DNA of 64,000 bases from Bradyrhizobium guangxiense (GCF_004114915.1 NZ_CP022219.1:4308501-4372500), one strand, 5' to 3'. Shown: positions 47,381-63,383, counted from the first letter of the stretch. Program-made: numbers and translations. Notes: a model not told the origin generated them from the letters alone.

Positions 47381-48580
47381 CTACGCACCCTGCTCCATCA
47401 TCCCCTGCAGCCGCACCAGCTCCGCCTCGAGATCGCGCTCGACGTCCGCCGCACGAATGTCGAGCACCCGATAGTCGCGCGCCTCGAGCCAGGTCCGCCG
47501 CCCCGCGCGGTCCGCCGCGATCGTCTCGCCCTCGCCGGGATTGACCAGCTCGATCGCGATCCGGTGCGGGAACGAGACGAAGTCGGGGATGTGGCGGGCG
47601 ACCGGGGTCTGGCGCTTGAACTGGCCGGCGAAGCGGCGGTCCCGGGTCAGGGCCTGCCAGAGCAGGCGCTCGGCGTCGGTCGGATTGCGGCGAAGCAGCC
47701 GGGCAAGGCCGCGCACGGTCGAGCCACTGTCGGAGACACCGCCGCCCTGCCCGTGCTCGGCGAGCAGCGCGCGCAAGCGCGTGGCCTGCTCGCCGTCGAG
47801 CACGCCGCCTTTGGCCGGCCCCTTGCGCCCCTCGGCGATCGCCATGACGACTCCATGGAGAGTGTGCATGTCCTGCTTGGTCGGCTCCATCCGGCTGAAG
47901 ATGTTGCGCAGGTTGACCAGCATGGTGTCGCGCTTCTCGGCCGGGCGCAGGAACTCGACCTTGTCGAGCTCGCGCACGAGATTGTCGAAGAAGGCCTGCA
48001 TCTGGTGCTGCGAGGCGCGCTCGGACCGTTCCGGCATGACGTGCGGCAGCGCGCCCGAGGTGGCGCGCTTGAACCACTCATAGCCGACCAGCAGCACGGC
48101 CTGGGCAAGGTTGAGCGAGGCGAAGCCCGGATTGACCGGGAAGGTGATGATGCGGTTCGAGAGGCCAACCTCCTCGTTGGTCAGCCCCCAGCGCTCCCGG
48201 CCGAACAAGATACCGCACCTGCCGCCAGTCGCGACGTGCCCGGCGATCTCGGCCGCTGCCGCCTCCGGCCCGACCACGGGCTTGGCCTGGTCGTGGGGGC
48301 GCGCGGTGGTGGCGAACAGCAGGTCGAGATCGGCAACCGCCTGCTCCACCGTGTCGAACAATTCGGCCTTTTCCAAAATATGGTCGGCGCCGGCCGCCGC
48401 CCGCTGGGCGGCGATGTTGGGCCAGCCGTCCCGGGGGTTGACGATGCGCAGGGCAGCGAGCGCAAAATTGCCCATGGCGCGCGCGGCCATGCCGATGTTT
48501 TCGCCGAGCTGCGGCTCGACCAGGATCACGATGGGACCATCGAGGGAAAGGCTCGCTTTGCTCTTGTCAGTCCCCGACAT
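47381..48580 (-). CDS. TrmJ-type RNA 2'-O-methyltransferase fused to a DUF559 domain
   Basis: 399 residues. Residues ~14-250 are a SpoU/TrmJ methyltransferase: VEPQLGENIGMAARAMGNF, ILFGRERWGLTNEE and the knot motif NLAQAVLLVGYEW. It should methylate a ribose in tRNA (position 32 in E. coli TrmJ). Residues ~285-395 are a DUF559 (Vsr-like, PD-(D/E)XK) domain: RRNPTDAERLLWQAL, then PDFVSFPHRIAIEL. The usual nuclease motif EVDGGQH reads ELVNPGEGE here, so nuclease action is probably lost. GGAG lies before the ATG. Confidence 0.88.
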   Translation of the reverse strand: MSGTDKSKASLSLDGPIVILVEPQLGENIGMAARAMGNFALAALRIVNPRDGWPNIAAQRAAAGADHILEKAELFDTVEQAVADLDLLFATTARPHDQAKPVVGPEAAAAEIAGHVATGGRCGILFGRERWGLTNEEVGLSNRIITFPVNPGFASLNLAQAVLLVGYEWFKRATSGALPHVMPERSERASQHQMQAFFDNLVRELDKVEFLRPAEKRDTMLVNLRNIFSRMEPTKQDMHTLHGVVMAIAEGRKGPAKGGVLDGEQATRLRALLAEHGQGGGVSDSGSTVRGLARLLRRNPTDAERLLWQALTRDRRFAGQFKRQTPVARHIPDFVSFPHRIAIELVNPGEGETIAADRAGRRTWLEARDYRVLDIRAADVERDLEAELVRLQGMMEQGA

Positions 48581-48919
48581 CTGGCTCCGCTTTCACTCTT
48601 CGTCTCAAGGCCTTGGCAAGGCCGCTTTAGGAATTGATTCAAGCGGCCCCGAGGACCGCGCCCGCCATCGCCGTCTGTCGTTTGCCTGTCCTGACGAAAT
48701 TCTCAAGGGAAATAACGGGTTGGATTCGACTTTTGAATCTCTTCCGGATTCTCGGGATCGGGCCCTGCGGCAGGGCGTCTCCCGCCCCCCGCCTGGGGAA
48801 GCTGGATCGGCTAAAAGTGCATAATCCCTTGGCTTTCGCCCGCCGCGCGGCGGTGCTAAGAGGCGGCGGATATTCCCGTGGCGCGCCAAAAGCGCCGTTC
48901 CCAAGAGGCTTCCCCGACC
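48581..48919. other. Intergenic region upstream of icd, no gene seen
   Basis: 339 bp between the divergent methyltransferase and icd genes. Several short open frames exist but none has a ribosome site and family-like protein. It should hold both promoters; I could not point to a convincing -35/-10 pair. Confidence 0.5.
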
Positions 48920-50134
48920 ATGGCAAAAATCAAGGTATCCAATCCCGTCGTCGAACTCGACGGCGACGAGATGACCCGGATCATCTGGCAGTACATCAAG
49001 GACAAGCTGATCAACCCGTTCCTGGATGTCGAGCTGCTCTATTTCGACCTGGGCATGGAGTACCGCGACCACACCAACGATCAGGTCACGATCGATGCGG
49101 CCGAGGCCATCAAGAAGGTCGGCGTCGGCGTCAAGTGCGCCACCATCACCCCCGACGAAGCCCGGGTGAAGGAGTTCAACCTCAAGCAGATGTGGAAGTC
49201 GCCGAACGGCACCATCCGCAACATCCTCGGCGGCGTGATCTTCCGCGAGCCGATCATCTGCAAGAACGTGCCGCGCCTGGTTCCCGGCTGGACCAAGCCG
49301 ATCATCATCGGCCGCCACGCCTATGGCGACCAGTATCGCGCCACCGACATCAAGTTCCCGGGCAAGGGCACCCTCTCGCTGAAGTTCGTCGGCGAGGACG
49401 GCACCGTGATCGAGAAGGAAGTGTTCAAGGCGCCGGGCGCCGGCGTCGCCATGGAGATGTACAATCTCGACGACTCCATCATCGACTTCGCCCGCGCCTC
49501 CTTCAACTACGGCCTGCTGCGCGGCTACCCGGTCTACCTGTCGACCAAGAACACGATCCTGAAGGTCTATGACGGCCGCTTCAAGGACATCTTCCAGGAG
49601 ATCTTCGACAAGGAGTTCAAGAAGGAGTTCGACGCCAAGGGCCTGACCTACGAGCACCGCCTGATCGACGACATGGTGGCCTCGGCGCTGAAATGGTCCG
49701 GCGGCTACGTCTGGGCCTGCAAGAACTACGACGGCGACGTGCAGTCCGACACGGTCGCGCAGGGTTACGGCTCGCTCGGCCTGATGACCTCGGTGCTGCT
49801 CACCCCCGACGGCAAGACCGTCGAGGCCGAAGCCGCCCACGGCACGGTGACCCGCCACTACCGCGAGCACCAGAAGGGCAAGGAAACCTCGACCAACTCG
49901 ATTGCGTCGATCTTTGCCTGGACCCGTGGCCTGTCGCACCGCGCCAAGCTCGACAACAATGCCGAGCTGGCGAAGTTCGCCAACACGCTGGAGAAGGTCT
50001 GCGTCGACACCGTCGAAGCCGGCTACATGACCAAGGACCTCGCGCTGCTGGTCGGTGCCGACCAGCGCTGGCTCTCGACCACCGGCTTCCTCGACAAGGT
50101 CGCGGAAAACCTGACCAAGGCGCTGGCGGCGTAA
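48920..50134 (+). CDS. icd: NADP-dependent isocitrate dehydrogenase
   Basis: 404 residues, the eukaryote-like homodimeric NADP-IDH. It oxidises isocitrate to 2-oxoglutarate in the TCA cycle. Seen: [15 protein letters not shown], the substrate motif [19 protein letters not shown] and [11 protein letters not shown], and the NADP region [14 protein letters not shown]. The start at 48920 follows AAGAGGC; an upstream frame is open but without a ribosome site. Monocistronic, with an intrinsic terminator 40 bp after the stop. Confidence 0.96.
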   Translation: MAKIKVSNPVVELDGDEMTRIIWQYIKDKLINPFLDVELLYFDLGMEYRDHTNDQVTIDAAEAIKKVGVGVKCATITPDEARVKEFNLKQMWKSPNGTIRNILGGVIFREPIICKNVPRLVPGWTKPIIIGRHAYGDQYRATDIKFPGKGTLSLKFVGEDGTVIEKEVFKAPGAGVAMEMYNLDDSIIDFARASFNYGLLRGYPVYLSTKNTILKVYDGRFKDIFQEIFDKEFKKEFDAKGLTYEHRLIDDMVASALKWSGGYVWACKNYDGDVQSDTVAQGYGSLGLMTSVLLTPDGKTVEAEAAHGTVTRHYREHQKGKETSTNSIASIFAWTRGLSHRAKLDNNAELAKFANTLEKVCVDTVEAGYMTKDLALLVGADQRWLSTTGFLDKVAENLTKALAA

Positions 50135-50175
50135 GCGGCCATCCGCAATTTCGCCCGACTAGGCCAGACATCATC

Positions 50176-50212
50176 ACGGGCCGCGTGACTAGCGCGGCCC
50201 GTTTCTTTTTTT
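50176..50212 (+). terminator. Intrinsic terminator of icd
   Basis: ACGGGCCGCG (50176-50185) and CGCGGCCCGT (50193-50202) form a 10-bp stem with a 7-nt loop, followed by TTTCTTTTTTT. Confidence 0.93.
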
Positions 50213-50234
50213 GAGAGCTTTCGCGGAGACCGCC

Positions 50235-50750
50235 ATGTTCATCAAGGTCGCTGCCCCCACCCTGCTGGTTGCAGCCCTGATCGGGCCGGCCGCGGCTGCG
50301 GAGCCACTTCCCGAGGCCATCGCGGCGCCCGGCGAGAGCCTCGTGCTCAGCGTCCACGCCGAGGGCGCGCAGGTCTATGAGTGCAAGGCCGCCGCCGACG
50401 GCAAGCTCGCCTGGGCCTTCCGCGAGCCGGTCGCCACCCTGCTCGCCGAGGGCAAGACCGTCGGCCGCCATTATGCCGGCCCGACCTGGGAGCTCGCCGA
50501 CAGCAGCGCCGTGGTCGGCAAGATGGTCGGCAGGCTGGCCATCGCCAACGCGTCAGGCCAGACCACCGATATCCCGTGGCTCAAACTGGAAGTGACCAGC
50601 CACCGGGGCACGGGGCTTCTGAGCGATGTCACGACGGTACAGCGTGTTCATACCAAGGGGGGCTGGTTGAATGACGATCCCTGCGGTACGGCTGGCACCT
50701 TTCAAAGCCTGCCCTACTCGGCCGACTACATTTTCCTGAAGAAGGGCTGA
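50235..50750 (+). CDS. Exported DUF3455 protein
   Basis: 171 residues. A signal peptide (PTLLVAALIGPAAAAEP) precedes the DUF3455 fold: GAQVYECKAAADGKLAWAFREP, GRHYAGPTWEL and the C-terminal GWLNDDPCGTAGTFQSLPYSADYIFL. Function unknown; the family lies in the periplasm or outside. GGAGACC precedes the ATG. It is followed after 5 bp by the DUF3303 gene and forms an operon with it. Confidence 0.88.
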   Translation: MFIKVAAPTLLVAALIGPAAAAEPLPEAIAAPGESLVLSVHAEGAQVYECKAAADGKLAWAFREPVATLLAEGKTVGRHYAGPTWELADSSAVVGKMVGRLAIANASGQTTDIPWLKLEVTSHRGTGLLSDVTTVQRVHTKGGWLNDDPCGTAGTFQSLPYSADYIFLKKG

Positions 50751-50755
50751 CGCCG

Positions 50756-51040
50756 ATGCTCTTCATGGTGATCGAACGCTTTAGAGATCGCGATCCCATC
50801 CCGGTCTACCGGCGCGTGCGCGACGAGGGCGTCAAGTTTCCGGACGGGCTGAAATATCACGGCAGCTGGATCGAGCCGAATTTCGACCGCTGCTTCCAGT
50901 TGATGGAATGCGACGACGCCCGCCTGCTGCAGGAATGGGTGCTGAACTGCCAGGGCAATGGCATGACCTTCGAGATCGTGCCGGTCGTGCCCAGCAAGGA
51001 GACGCGCGAGGTCGTGGCACCCTTCCTCGATCGCGAGTGA
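50756..51040 (+). CDS. DUF3303 small protein
   Basis: 94 residues. MLFMVIERFRDRDPIPVYRR, then GLKYHGSWIEPNFDRCFQLME and EIVPVVPSKET, match DUF3303, a ferredoxin-like small fold of unknown role. Its stop is 3 bp from the stop of the convergent channel gene. Confidence 0.88.
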   Translation: MLFMVIERFRDRDPIPVYRRVRDEGVKFPDGLKYHGSWIEPNFDRCFQLMECDDARLLQEWVLNCQGNGMTFEIVPVVPSKETREVVAPFLDRE

Positions 51041-51043
51041 CCG

Positions 51044-52273
51044 CTACGCAGCCGGGCCCTCGTCCTGCTCCGCCTGGGCCAGCTCCGCCAGCGCAAGATC
51101 GCCGCTGTCGGCGAGCCGCGCCTTTGCTGTAGTATGGACGTGGTCGGCCAGCGTCGGCATGCGCGCGATCAGGGCGTGAAAATCCTGGGCGTCGAGCACC
51201 AGGAGGCGCGTCTTGCGCGTCGCCGTCACCGTCCCGCTGCGCTTGGTCTTGTGCAATAGCGCGATCTCGCCGAAGAAAGTGCCATCGCTGAGGCGCACAT
51301 GCTGGCTCGGCAGCGCGATCTCGACCTCGCCGGCGGTGATGAAATACATCGACGACGCCGTATCGCCCCGCCGCACCAGAATCTCGCCCTGCTCGATGGT
51401 GCGCGCGCGCAAGAGCCGCATGATATCGGCGATCTCCGCCGCCGACAGATGCGAGAACAGCGGCACCCGCGCCAGCATGCCCCAGGTGACGACGAAATCC
51501 CGCCGCTTCACCTCTTCGGCGAAGGCGGTGGAGATGATCGCGACCGGCAGCGCGATCATGGCGAAGCCCGAGATGATGGCGAAGGTCGAGATCAGCTTGC
51601 CGAGCGGCGTCACCGGCACGACGTCGCCATAGCCGACGGTGCCGAGCGTGACGATCGCCCACCACATCGCCTGCGGGATGGTGCCGAGCTTGTCCGGCTG
51701 CACGTCGCGTTCGATGGCGTAGAGCAGCGAGGCGAAGGTCAAGACCGCGCCGATCAGGATGACGACGCAGCCGATCAGCGCGCGACGCTCGGCATGCACG
51801 GCGGCGAGCAGCGAGCGCATCGCCGGCGAATAGCGGATCAGCTTGAAGAACGGCAGCACGCCGAGCGCTGCCAGCAGCGCGTGCCGGCCGGTGGCGAGCA
51901 CGATGGCGGCCGGCAGGAACGCCATGAGGTCGATGATGCCGAGCGCGGAGAAGGCGTAAGAGAGCCGGTCGGACAGCGCGGACGCCTTGTGCTGGGTGTG
52001 GCCCGCCACGGTCCACAGCCGCGCGAGATATTCCAGCGCGAACACGATCACGGACAGGATGGTGACGGCTTCGAACAGCGTGCCGAACTGCGCGTCCAGC
52101 TCCGGCACCGAGGCGAGGATCATCGCGACCACGTTGAGCACGATGACGCCGATGATGAGCTGGATGAAGCGCGACCCGGCCGAATAGGCCAGCGGGTCGT
52201 GCTCCAGCAATTCGTAGAGGCGATCCCGAAGATCGGGATCGCGAAGCCCACGCCCTCGCGGAACAGGGCGCAT
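51044..52273 (-). CDS. Cyclic-nucleotide-gated potassium channel (MloK1-like)
   Basis: 409 residues. Six helices (about 35-245), the K+ filter TVGYGD within VTLGTVGYGDVVPVTPLGK, and a Crp-type cNMP domain (about 265-385) with the cassette FFGEIALLHKTKRSGTVTA. The layout is that of MloK1 from Mesorhizobium, a cAMP-gated K+ channel. An S4-like segment is poor in Arg, as in MloK1. The start lies 6 bp after the alaS stop, so it may be read through from alaS. Confidence 0.92.
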   Translation of the reverse strand: MRPVPRGRGLRDPDLRDRLYELLEHDPLAYSAGSRFIQLIIGVIVLNVVAMILASVPELDAQFGTLFEAVTILSVIVFALEYLARLWTVAGHTQHKASALSDRLSYAFSALGIIDLMAFLPAAIVLATGRHALLAALGVLPFFKLIRYSPAMRSLLAAVHAERRALIGCVVILIGAVLTFASLLYAIERDVQPDKLGTIPQAMWWAIVTLGTVGYGDVVPVTPLGKLISTFAIISGFAMIALPVAIISTAFAEEVKRRDFVVTWGMLARVPLFSHLSAAEIADIMRLLRARTIEQGEILVRRGDTASSMYFITAGEVEIALPSQHVRLSDGTFFGEIALLHKTKRSGTVTATRKTRLLVLDAQDFHALIARMPTLADHVHTTAKARLADSGDLALAELAQAEQDEGPAA

Positions 52274-52279
52274 GGCGAT

Positions 52280-54964
<2,685 letters not shown>

Positions 54965-54980
54965 CCAATCGGGTGTGCTG

Positions 54981-55063
54981 GAGCATGATCCGGAAAAGTG
55001 CGAAGCGGTTTTCCGAAAAGATCATGCTCAAACAAAGAGCTAAAGCGCGATGACGCGCTTTAG
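54981..55063. repeat. Intergenic palindromic repeats (GAGCATGATC type and CTAAAGCGCG hairpin)
   Basis: GAGCATGATCCGGAAAAGTG.. ending AAAGATCATGCTC (54981-55029) is an imperfect palindrome, followed by CTAAAGCGCG ATGA CGCGCTTTAG (55040-55063), an exact 10-bp hairpin. Both motifs are common in Bradyrhizobium and Rhodopseudomonas intergenic DNA. It begins just 16 bp upstream of alaS. Confidence 0.8.
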
Positions 55064-55280
55064 AACCCGCTTCTCGCCATCCAAACCGTAACGTTAAGGC
55101 TGATATCTGCGGGCCAAAGCGCTTTTAGACAAGGCCAGCTTCGCTGTCCAGAAACTGTGCAAGGAGATCAGAGGGTTGCCGCAGGCGCGTCATCCCCTTG
55201 CAATCCCGTTGGATAGGGCGCGCGGACGCGTTGACAGGCTTGGCCCCGCTGTGGTCTGTACCCATCTGTATCGTACGGCC

Positions 55281-55457
55281 ACGTCGGGAGAGACCGGCAA
55301 CTGCTAGCCGGCGCCGAAGGAGCAACCGCCCCGGAAACTCTCAGGCAAAAGGACCGCGTGGCTTTGACGACATCTGGAAAGAGGCGCCGACGGGTTTAGA
55401 CCCGGATGGCACCCGCCGACGGGATAATACTCTCAGGCACAGCGACAGATGGGGCTT
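55281..55457 (+). ncRNA. Tandem glycine riboswitch upstream of gcvT
   Basis: Two aptamers. Aptamer 1 (about 55281-55361): GGGAGAGACCGGC, GCCGAAGGAGCAA, ACTCTCAGGCAAAAGGACCG, all canonical. Aptamer 2 (about 55372-55457): CTGGAAAGAGGCGCCGA, CCGCCGACGGGATAA, ACTCTCAGGCACAGCGACAG. Glycine binding switches on gcv genes in known cases. Downstream, GGGGA/TCCCC (55473-55486) and a G/C-rich stretch around the GAGGG ribosome site (55498-55502) could form a translational switch; no T-run terminator is seen. Confidence 0.96.
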
Positions 55458-55509
55458 CGACTGGTTTGTCTCGGGGAATCGTCCCCGGGGAACCGCCGAG
55501 GGCCCCCCG

Positions 55510-56658
55510 ATGCTTGCGCGTGACGACAAAGACTCCCTGAAACGTACCCCCCTCTACGACCTTCACGTCTCCCTGGGCGGCAAGATGGTGCCGTTCGCGG
55601 GCTATGACATGCCCGTGCAGTACCCCGCCGGCGTGCTGAAGGAGCACCTCCAGACCCGGGCCTCCGCCGGCCTGTTCGACGTCTCCCACATGGGCCAGAT
55701 CGCGCTCCGGCCGAAATCCGGCAAGGTGGAGGATGCCGCCCGCGCGCTGGAGCGGCTGGGGCCACAGGACATCGTGGCGATTGCGCCAGGACGGCAGCGC
55801 TACGCCCAGTTCACGAATGCGGATGGCGGCATTCTCGACGATCTCATGGTCGCCAATTTCGGCGATCACCTGTTCCTGGTCGTCAACGCCGCCTGCAAGG
55901 AGGCGGACGAGGCCCATCTGCGCGCGAATCTCTCCGGCGACTGCGTCATAGAGTCCCTTGCCGACCGCGCGCTGATCGCGCTGCAGGGCCCCAAGGCGGA
56001 AGCCGCGTTGGCGAAATTCTGTGCAGCGGCGCCGTCCATGAAGTTCATGGATGCCGGCCCGCATGAGGTCGCCGGCCTCAACTGCTTCGTCTCGCGCTCC
56101 GGCTACACCGGCGAGGACGGATTTGAGATCTCGGTCCCCGCTGCGGACGCCGAGCGCCTAGCGAAGACGCTGCTGGAAAATCCCGATGTGATGCCGATCG
56201 GCCTTGGCGCCCGCGACAGCCTGCGGCTGGAAGCCGGGCTCTGCCTCTACGGCCACGACATCGACACCGCCACCACGCCGGTCGAGGCCGCGCTGGAATG
56301 GTCGGTGCAGAAGAGCCGCCGCAGTGGCGGCGCGCGCGCCGGCGGCTTTCCCGGCACTGAGGCGATCCTGGCGCATTTCGATCACGGCGCGGCCCGCCGT
56401 CGCGTCGGCCTGCGTGCCGAGGGCCGTGCGCCGGTGCGCGAGGGCGCGCTGCTGTTTGCCGATAGCGCCGGCGGCGAGGCGATCGGAAAGGTCACCTCGG
56501 GCGGTTTCGGGCCGAGCCTGAATGCGCCGGTCGCGATGGGCTACGTGCCCACGGCTCTGAGCGCGCTCGGCACAAAGCTCTTCGCCGAGGTGCGCGGCCA
56601 GCGGCTGCCGCTCACCGTGGCCGCCATGCCCTTCGTGAAGAACACCTACAAACGCTGA
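55510..56658 (+). CDS. gcvT: Glycine cleavage system T protein (aminomethyltransferase)
   Basis: 382 residues. GcvT moves the methylene group from aminomethyl-lipoyl-GcvH to tetrahydrofolate, releasing ammonia. Seen: [37 protein letters not shown] and the C-terminal [15 protein letters not shown]. The start at 55510 lies after the riboswitch with GAGGG upstream; the open frame extends back through the riboswitch but is not coding. First gene of gcvT-gcvH-gcvP. Confidence 0.96.
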   Translation: MLARDDKDSLKRTPLYDLHVSLGGKMVPFAGYDMPVQYPAGVLKEHLQTRASAGLFDVSHMGQIALRPKSGKVEDAARALERLGPQDIVAIAPGRQRYAQFTNADGGILDDLMVANFGDHLFLVVNAACKEADEAHLRANLSGDCVIESLADRALIALQGPKAEAALAKFCAAAPSMKFMDAGPHEVAGLNCFVSRSGYTGEDGFEISVPAADAERLAKTLLENPDVMPIGLGARDSLRLEAGLCLYGHDIDTATTPVEAALEWSVQKSRRSGGARAGGFPGTEAILAHFDHGAARRRVGLRAEGRAPVREGALLFADSAGGEAIGKVTSGGFGPSLNAPVAMGYVPTALSALGTKLFAEVRGQRLPLTVAAMPFVKNTYKR

Positions 56659-56668
56659 GGACTCCAGA

Positions 56669-57037
56669 ATGACCACGACGCTGTACACCTCCGACCATGA
56701 ATGGCTGGCGATCGACGGCGATGTCGCCACCGTCGGCATCACCGATTACGCCCAGCAGCAGCTCGGCGATGTCGTGTTTGTCGAGCTGCCCAAGATCGGC
56801 CGGGCGCTGAAGAAGGCGGAAGCCGCCGCTGTCGTCGAGTCCGTCAAGGCGGCCTCGGACGTGTACGCACCGATCTCCGGCGAAGTGCTCGAGACCAACG
56901 AGGCGCTGGCCGCCGAGCCGGCGCTGGTGAACTCGGACGCGCAAGGCGCGGCGTGGTTCTTCAAGATCAAGATCGCCGACAAGAGCGAGCTCGGCGGCCT
57001 CATGGATGAAGCCGCCTACAAGGCACATACGGCTTAA
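56669..57037 (+). CDS. gcvH: Glycine cleavage system H protein
   Basis: 122 residues, the lipoyl carrier. The lipoyl-lysine lies in [40 protein letters not shown] and [19 protein letters not shown] are typical. It begins 10 bp after gcvT and ends 17 bp before the gcvP start. Confidence 0.97.
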   Translation: MTTTLYTSDHEWLAIDGDVATVGITDYAQQQLGDVVFVELPKIGRALKKAEAAAVVESVKAASDVYAPISGEVLETNEALAAEPALVNSDAQGAAWFFKIKIADKSELGGLMDEAAYKAHTA

Positions 57038-57054
57038 GGACGATGGAGCAAGCG

Positions 57055-59937
<2,883 letters not shown>

Positions 59938-59957
59938 GACGCGACGGAGTTCTCGCA

Positions 59958-60044
59958 GGGTGGGCAAAGCGTCAGCGTGCCCACCACCTCGCGCCTGTTG
60001 GAAGATGGTGGGCATGGCGCTTACGCGCCTTTGCCTTCCCTACG
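59958..60044. repeat. Intergenic repeat, GGTGGGCAAAG type, copy B
   Basis: Same order as copy A at 47278-47365: GGGTGGGCAAAGCG.. GTGCCCACC hairpin (59959-59985), then AGATGGTGGGCATGGCGC.. TTTGCCTTCCCTACG. It lies just after gcvP. Confidence 0.8.
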
Positions 60045-60151
60045 GCACTTTCGCCGTCTCAATGATGATCCGGCGAGCCGCGATGACGTCGGATTGACTC
60101 CAACTCTCGACGATCCCGGCCTCAATAATTGATCCGGTATCTCTTGTATCA

Positions 60152-60202
60152 CCAAACGAAACGGGCACCGAAGACGTCGGCAACTCAACGTCTTCAGCGC
60201 CC
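60152..60202 (-). terminator. Intrinsic terminator of recA
   Basis: Read on the minus strand, GGGCGCTGAAGACGT and ACGTCTTCGGTGCCC form a 15-bp stem (with a few G-U pairs) and a 10-nt loop, followed by GTTTCGTTTGG. It begins about 30 bp after the recA stop. Confidence 0.82.
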
Positions 60203-60234
60203 GCTCCTCGCGAAAAACTTTTCCGCGCTAAGGC

Positions 60235-61323
<1,089 letters not shown>

Positions 61324-61394
61324 TGGGTCGTGCTCCTTATGGCGAGGATTCGCGTGGGGGACAAACGGTTGCGAGGCGGCTCGGCGATAAAAGC

Positions 61395-61423
61395 AATGTA
61401 CCCTATTTGTTCTAGGTTCGCAA
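61395..61423 (-). promoter_or_regulatory. Predicted recA promoter
   Basis: On the minus strand TTGCGA (61423-61418), a 17-bp spacer, and TACATT (61400-61395) make a fair -35/-10 pair. The -35 lies inside the LexA box, as expected for a repressed SOS promoter. Transcription would start about 65 bp before the recA ATG. Confidence 0.65.
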
Positions 61424-61430
61424 TATGTTC
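61416..61430. promoter_or_regulatory. LexA (SOS) box of recA
   Basis: GTTC GCAATAT GTTC fits the alphaproteobacterial SOS box GTTC-N7-GTTC exactly. A further GTTC at 61409-61412 adds a third half-site. It overlaps the -35 of recA. Confidence 0.92.
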
Positions 61431-61908
61431 TTTCGCGGATTTGATTTGGGTACTGCGGACCGCACCTGCGGGTCGCACTCTGATCGTGTCCGGTCGATGA
61501 GGACTTTGATTGATGCGGTCCTGCCGCTGGAGCGGGTGCGGGAATCGAAAGGGGCCACCTCGCGGTAGCCCCTTGCCGATCGCAATAATTGTTCGGGATG
61601 AAATACCAGCCTCGGCTTACCAAGTTTTCCCGACGTATCGAGTTCCGGCCATATCGAATGTGAATCGATATCCTAATTTCGCATCGCGGGCGTCCTGATT
61701 ACGACAGCACCTGAATCGGAGCTGTTCATATTTAAGTCCGGGCGCCATAGGTCTGCGCGGTTCGATTATCCGGAGGCCGTAAGCGCCGCGCTATTCGTCG
61801 ACGGGCCGCGGCGCCTTCTTGAGGCACCGGGTTCCAGATTCGACTCGCCTATCCCGCGATCCCGTAGCAGCATGGACATCGGCTAGGCGCAGCCAAGGGA
61901 GTGCACCG
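61431..61908. other. Intergenic region upstream of recA, no gene seen
   Basis: About 480 bp. It holds a stem-loop AAGGGGC/GCCCCTT at 61550-61575 with no T-run, and no open frame that looks like a protein. AT-richer stretches near 61590-61740 may carry the promoter of the plus-strand hypothetical gene. Confidence 0.5.
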
Positions 61909-62247
61909 ATGGAAAGATTCATCGCCCGTGCGAATGTCGATCATTACCTCGATCTGCTGAAGGTCCCGGACATCTCGACCCATACGAGGTCAACGATCAC
62001 GAAGCTTTTGATCGAAGAGGAAAACAGGCTTGGCCGCGAGAATGCGCAACTCGAGTTCGCCGAGAGCAGGGCTGCAACGTGCCGGGAGCGCGCCGACCGA
62101 CAAAGGCGATTGATGGATTCATTCGCCCCCGGTTCGGACGATTGGGTGCGCGCTGAAAGGCTGTTCGTCAATTTCGAATCACTTGCCCAGTTCGTCGAAA
62201 CCTTCTGTCACCAGATGCGCCGCGACGTGAACGATCGTCCGCTGTGA
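61909..62247 (+). CDS. Conserved hypothetical protein, helical
   Basis: 112 residues, charged and mostly helical by eye: MERFIARANVDHYLDLLK, then TKLLIEEENRLGRENAQLEF. No enzyme motif, signal or membrane segment. AAGGGAG lies 7 nt before the ATG. I recognise it as a bradyrhizobial hypothetical family but know of no function. Confidence 0.75.
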   Translation: MERFIARANVDHYLDLLKVPDISTHTRSTITKLLIEEENRLGRENAQLEFAESRAATCRERADRQRRLMDSFAPGSDDWVRAERLFVNFESLAQFVETFCHQMRRDVNDRPL

Positions 62248-62483
62248 AGCAGACTGCCTCCGATGCAGGGCTTGTTCGCGGCCGCGCCCGATGTCGTCGG
62301 GCGGAGGCATTGATGGAGTTCTGAGGCTCATTTTCGGCTGTCGGTGCCGTTGTGCACACAATTGGACAGACGCCGATCCATCAATGGCCCTTAAATCGGC
62401 TGTCACCGCACGGACCGCGGCAGCTATCGGTGATGAGGACGCCGATCGCGCTCCCGCCTTCCTCGCACGGAAAGCAGCGTGCC

Positions 62484-62684
62484 ATGTTCAAGCGGCGACG
62501 TTTCAGGCAACAACTGACCCTTCAGGATCGGCTCTCCGCATGGGTGAAGCAGGTCAAGGAAGACGCCGCCAGGTTGCCATCCGGCCCCGAGCGGGACGCT
62601 CTCCTGAAGAAGGCTCGCCAGGCCGAGTTGGCAAATGATCTGCACGATTGGGTCAAATCCCCCGGGCTGCAACCGCCGAAATAG
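62484..62684 (+). CDS. Small conserved hypothetical protein
   Basis: 66 residues: MFKRRRFRQQLTLQDRLSAW, then ERDALLKKARQAELANDL and the C-terminal SPGLQPPK. Basic N-terminus and one long helix. It fits small bradyrhizobial proteins of unknown function. GGAAAGCAGC lies upstream of this ATG; the open frame goes further back but without a site. Confidence 0.7.
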   Translation: MFKRRRFRQQLTLQDRLSAWVKQVKEDAARLPSGPERDALLKKARQAELANDLHDWVKSPGLQPPK

Positions 62685-62827
62685 CAGCGCAGCTACGGCG
62701 CCCGGCCGGACCGAAGCTGACCTCCATCAAAGACACAGCCGCCGTCATAATTCCGTAATCCTGCGGCAACCTTTTCGCGGTCTCCGGCCTTCTCCCGGAC
62801 GAGACCGACATTCTGGGGATCTCAGTC

Positions 62828-62995
62828 ATGGCGCAAAACGAGCACCGCGAAACGATCAAGCGCAATCGCCTGCTGCAGGCGGCGCATGAGGAGATGATGA
62901 AGTTCGAGCGCAAGGAAAACGAATTCCGCAAGAAGGATCGTGAGGAACGCGCCAGCGAGCTCCATCTTTCCCTGAACGAAATCAATATCCACTAG
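62828..62995 (+). CDS. 55-residue charged hypothetical protein
   Basis: Starts MAQNEHRETIKRNRLLQ and runs through EEMMKFERKENEFRKK to LNEINIH. Very rich in Glu, Lys and Arg, probably one helix. TGGGGAT lies before the ATG. The codon use is typical of the genome, but there is no family I can name. Confidence 0.55.
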   Translation: MAQNEHRETIKRNRLLQAAHEEMMKFERKENEFRKKDREERASELHLSLNEINIH

Positions 62996-63293
62996 GTCCC
63001 GGAGCCCGGTTCGTAGCCCGCAACGGTTCGCCGCCGAGGCGGCTGACGTCGCGCCACCCGCGACCTCGCTGACGCTGGCCGGTTTCGGCCCCGGCGCGTC
63101 ATCGCATGGCGACGCGCAAGGCCCGAGAGAGCGGGCGCGCGCAGTTGAGGTATCTAAATACTAACCTTAAGCCATTGAGACAGCGAGGACATTTCCATGC
63201 TGCCTACTGTGCATGGGGTTGTTTTCCAGTTTTGAGCATGGCGGCGTGCCCGCGCCCCCGGTCACCGCAGAGCGCGGCTGCCCCCCGCCGGTC
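62996..63293. other. Intergenic region, little seen
   Basis: About 300 bp. It has a locally AT-rich stretch (63149-63180) followed by GCGAGGA and a 12-codon frame MLPTVHGVVFQF (63198-63236), which might be a leader peptide. No other gene is supported. Confidence 0.4.
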
Positions 63294-63383
63294 TTACAGC
63301 AGCGCGAGCAGCACGAGGCCGATTACCAGCACCACGAAGCCAGCCGCCGTCGCGGCGGCAAATGACCGCTCTACGTTATCCAT
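63294..63383 (-). CDS. 29-residue single-helix membrane peptide
   Basis: MDNVERSFAAATAAGFVVLV, then IGLVLLALL and a stop. One transmembrane helix and little else. GGGGTGG lies about 6 nt before the ATG. Such tiny membrane proteins are easily missed; expression is not proven. Confidence 0.45.
   Translation of the reverse strand: MDNVERSFAAATAAGFVVLVIGLVLLALL

Noticed and set aside
61550..61575. AAGGGGC/GCCCCTT stem-loop as a terminator
   Set aside because: No T-run follows on either strand.
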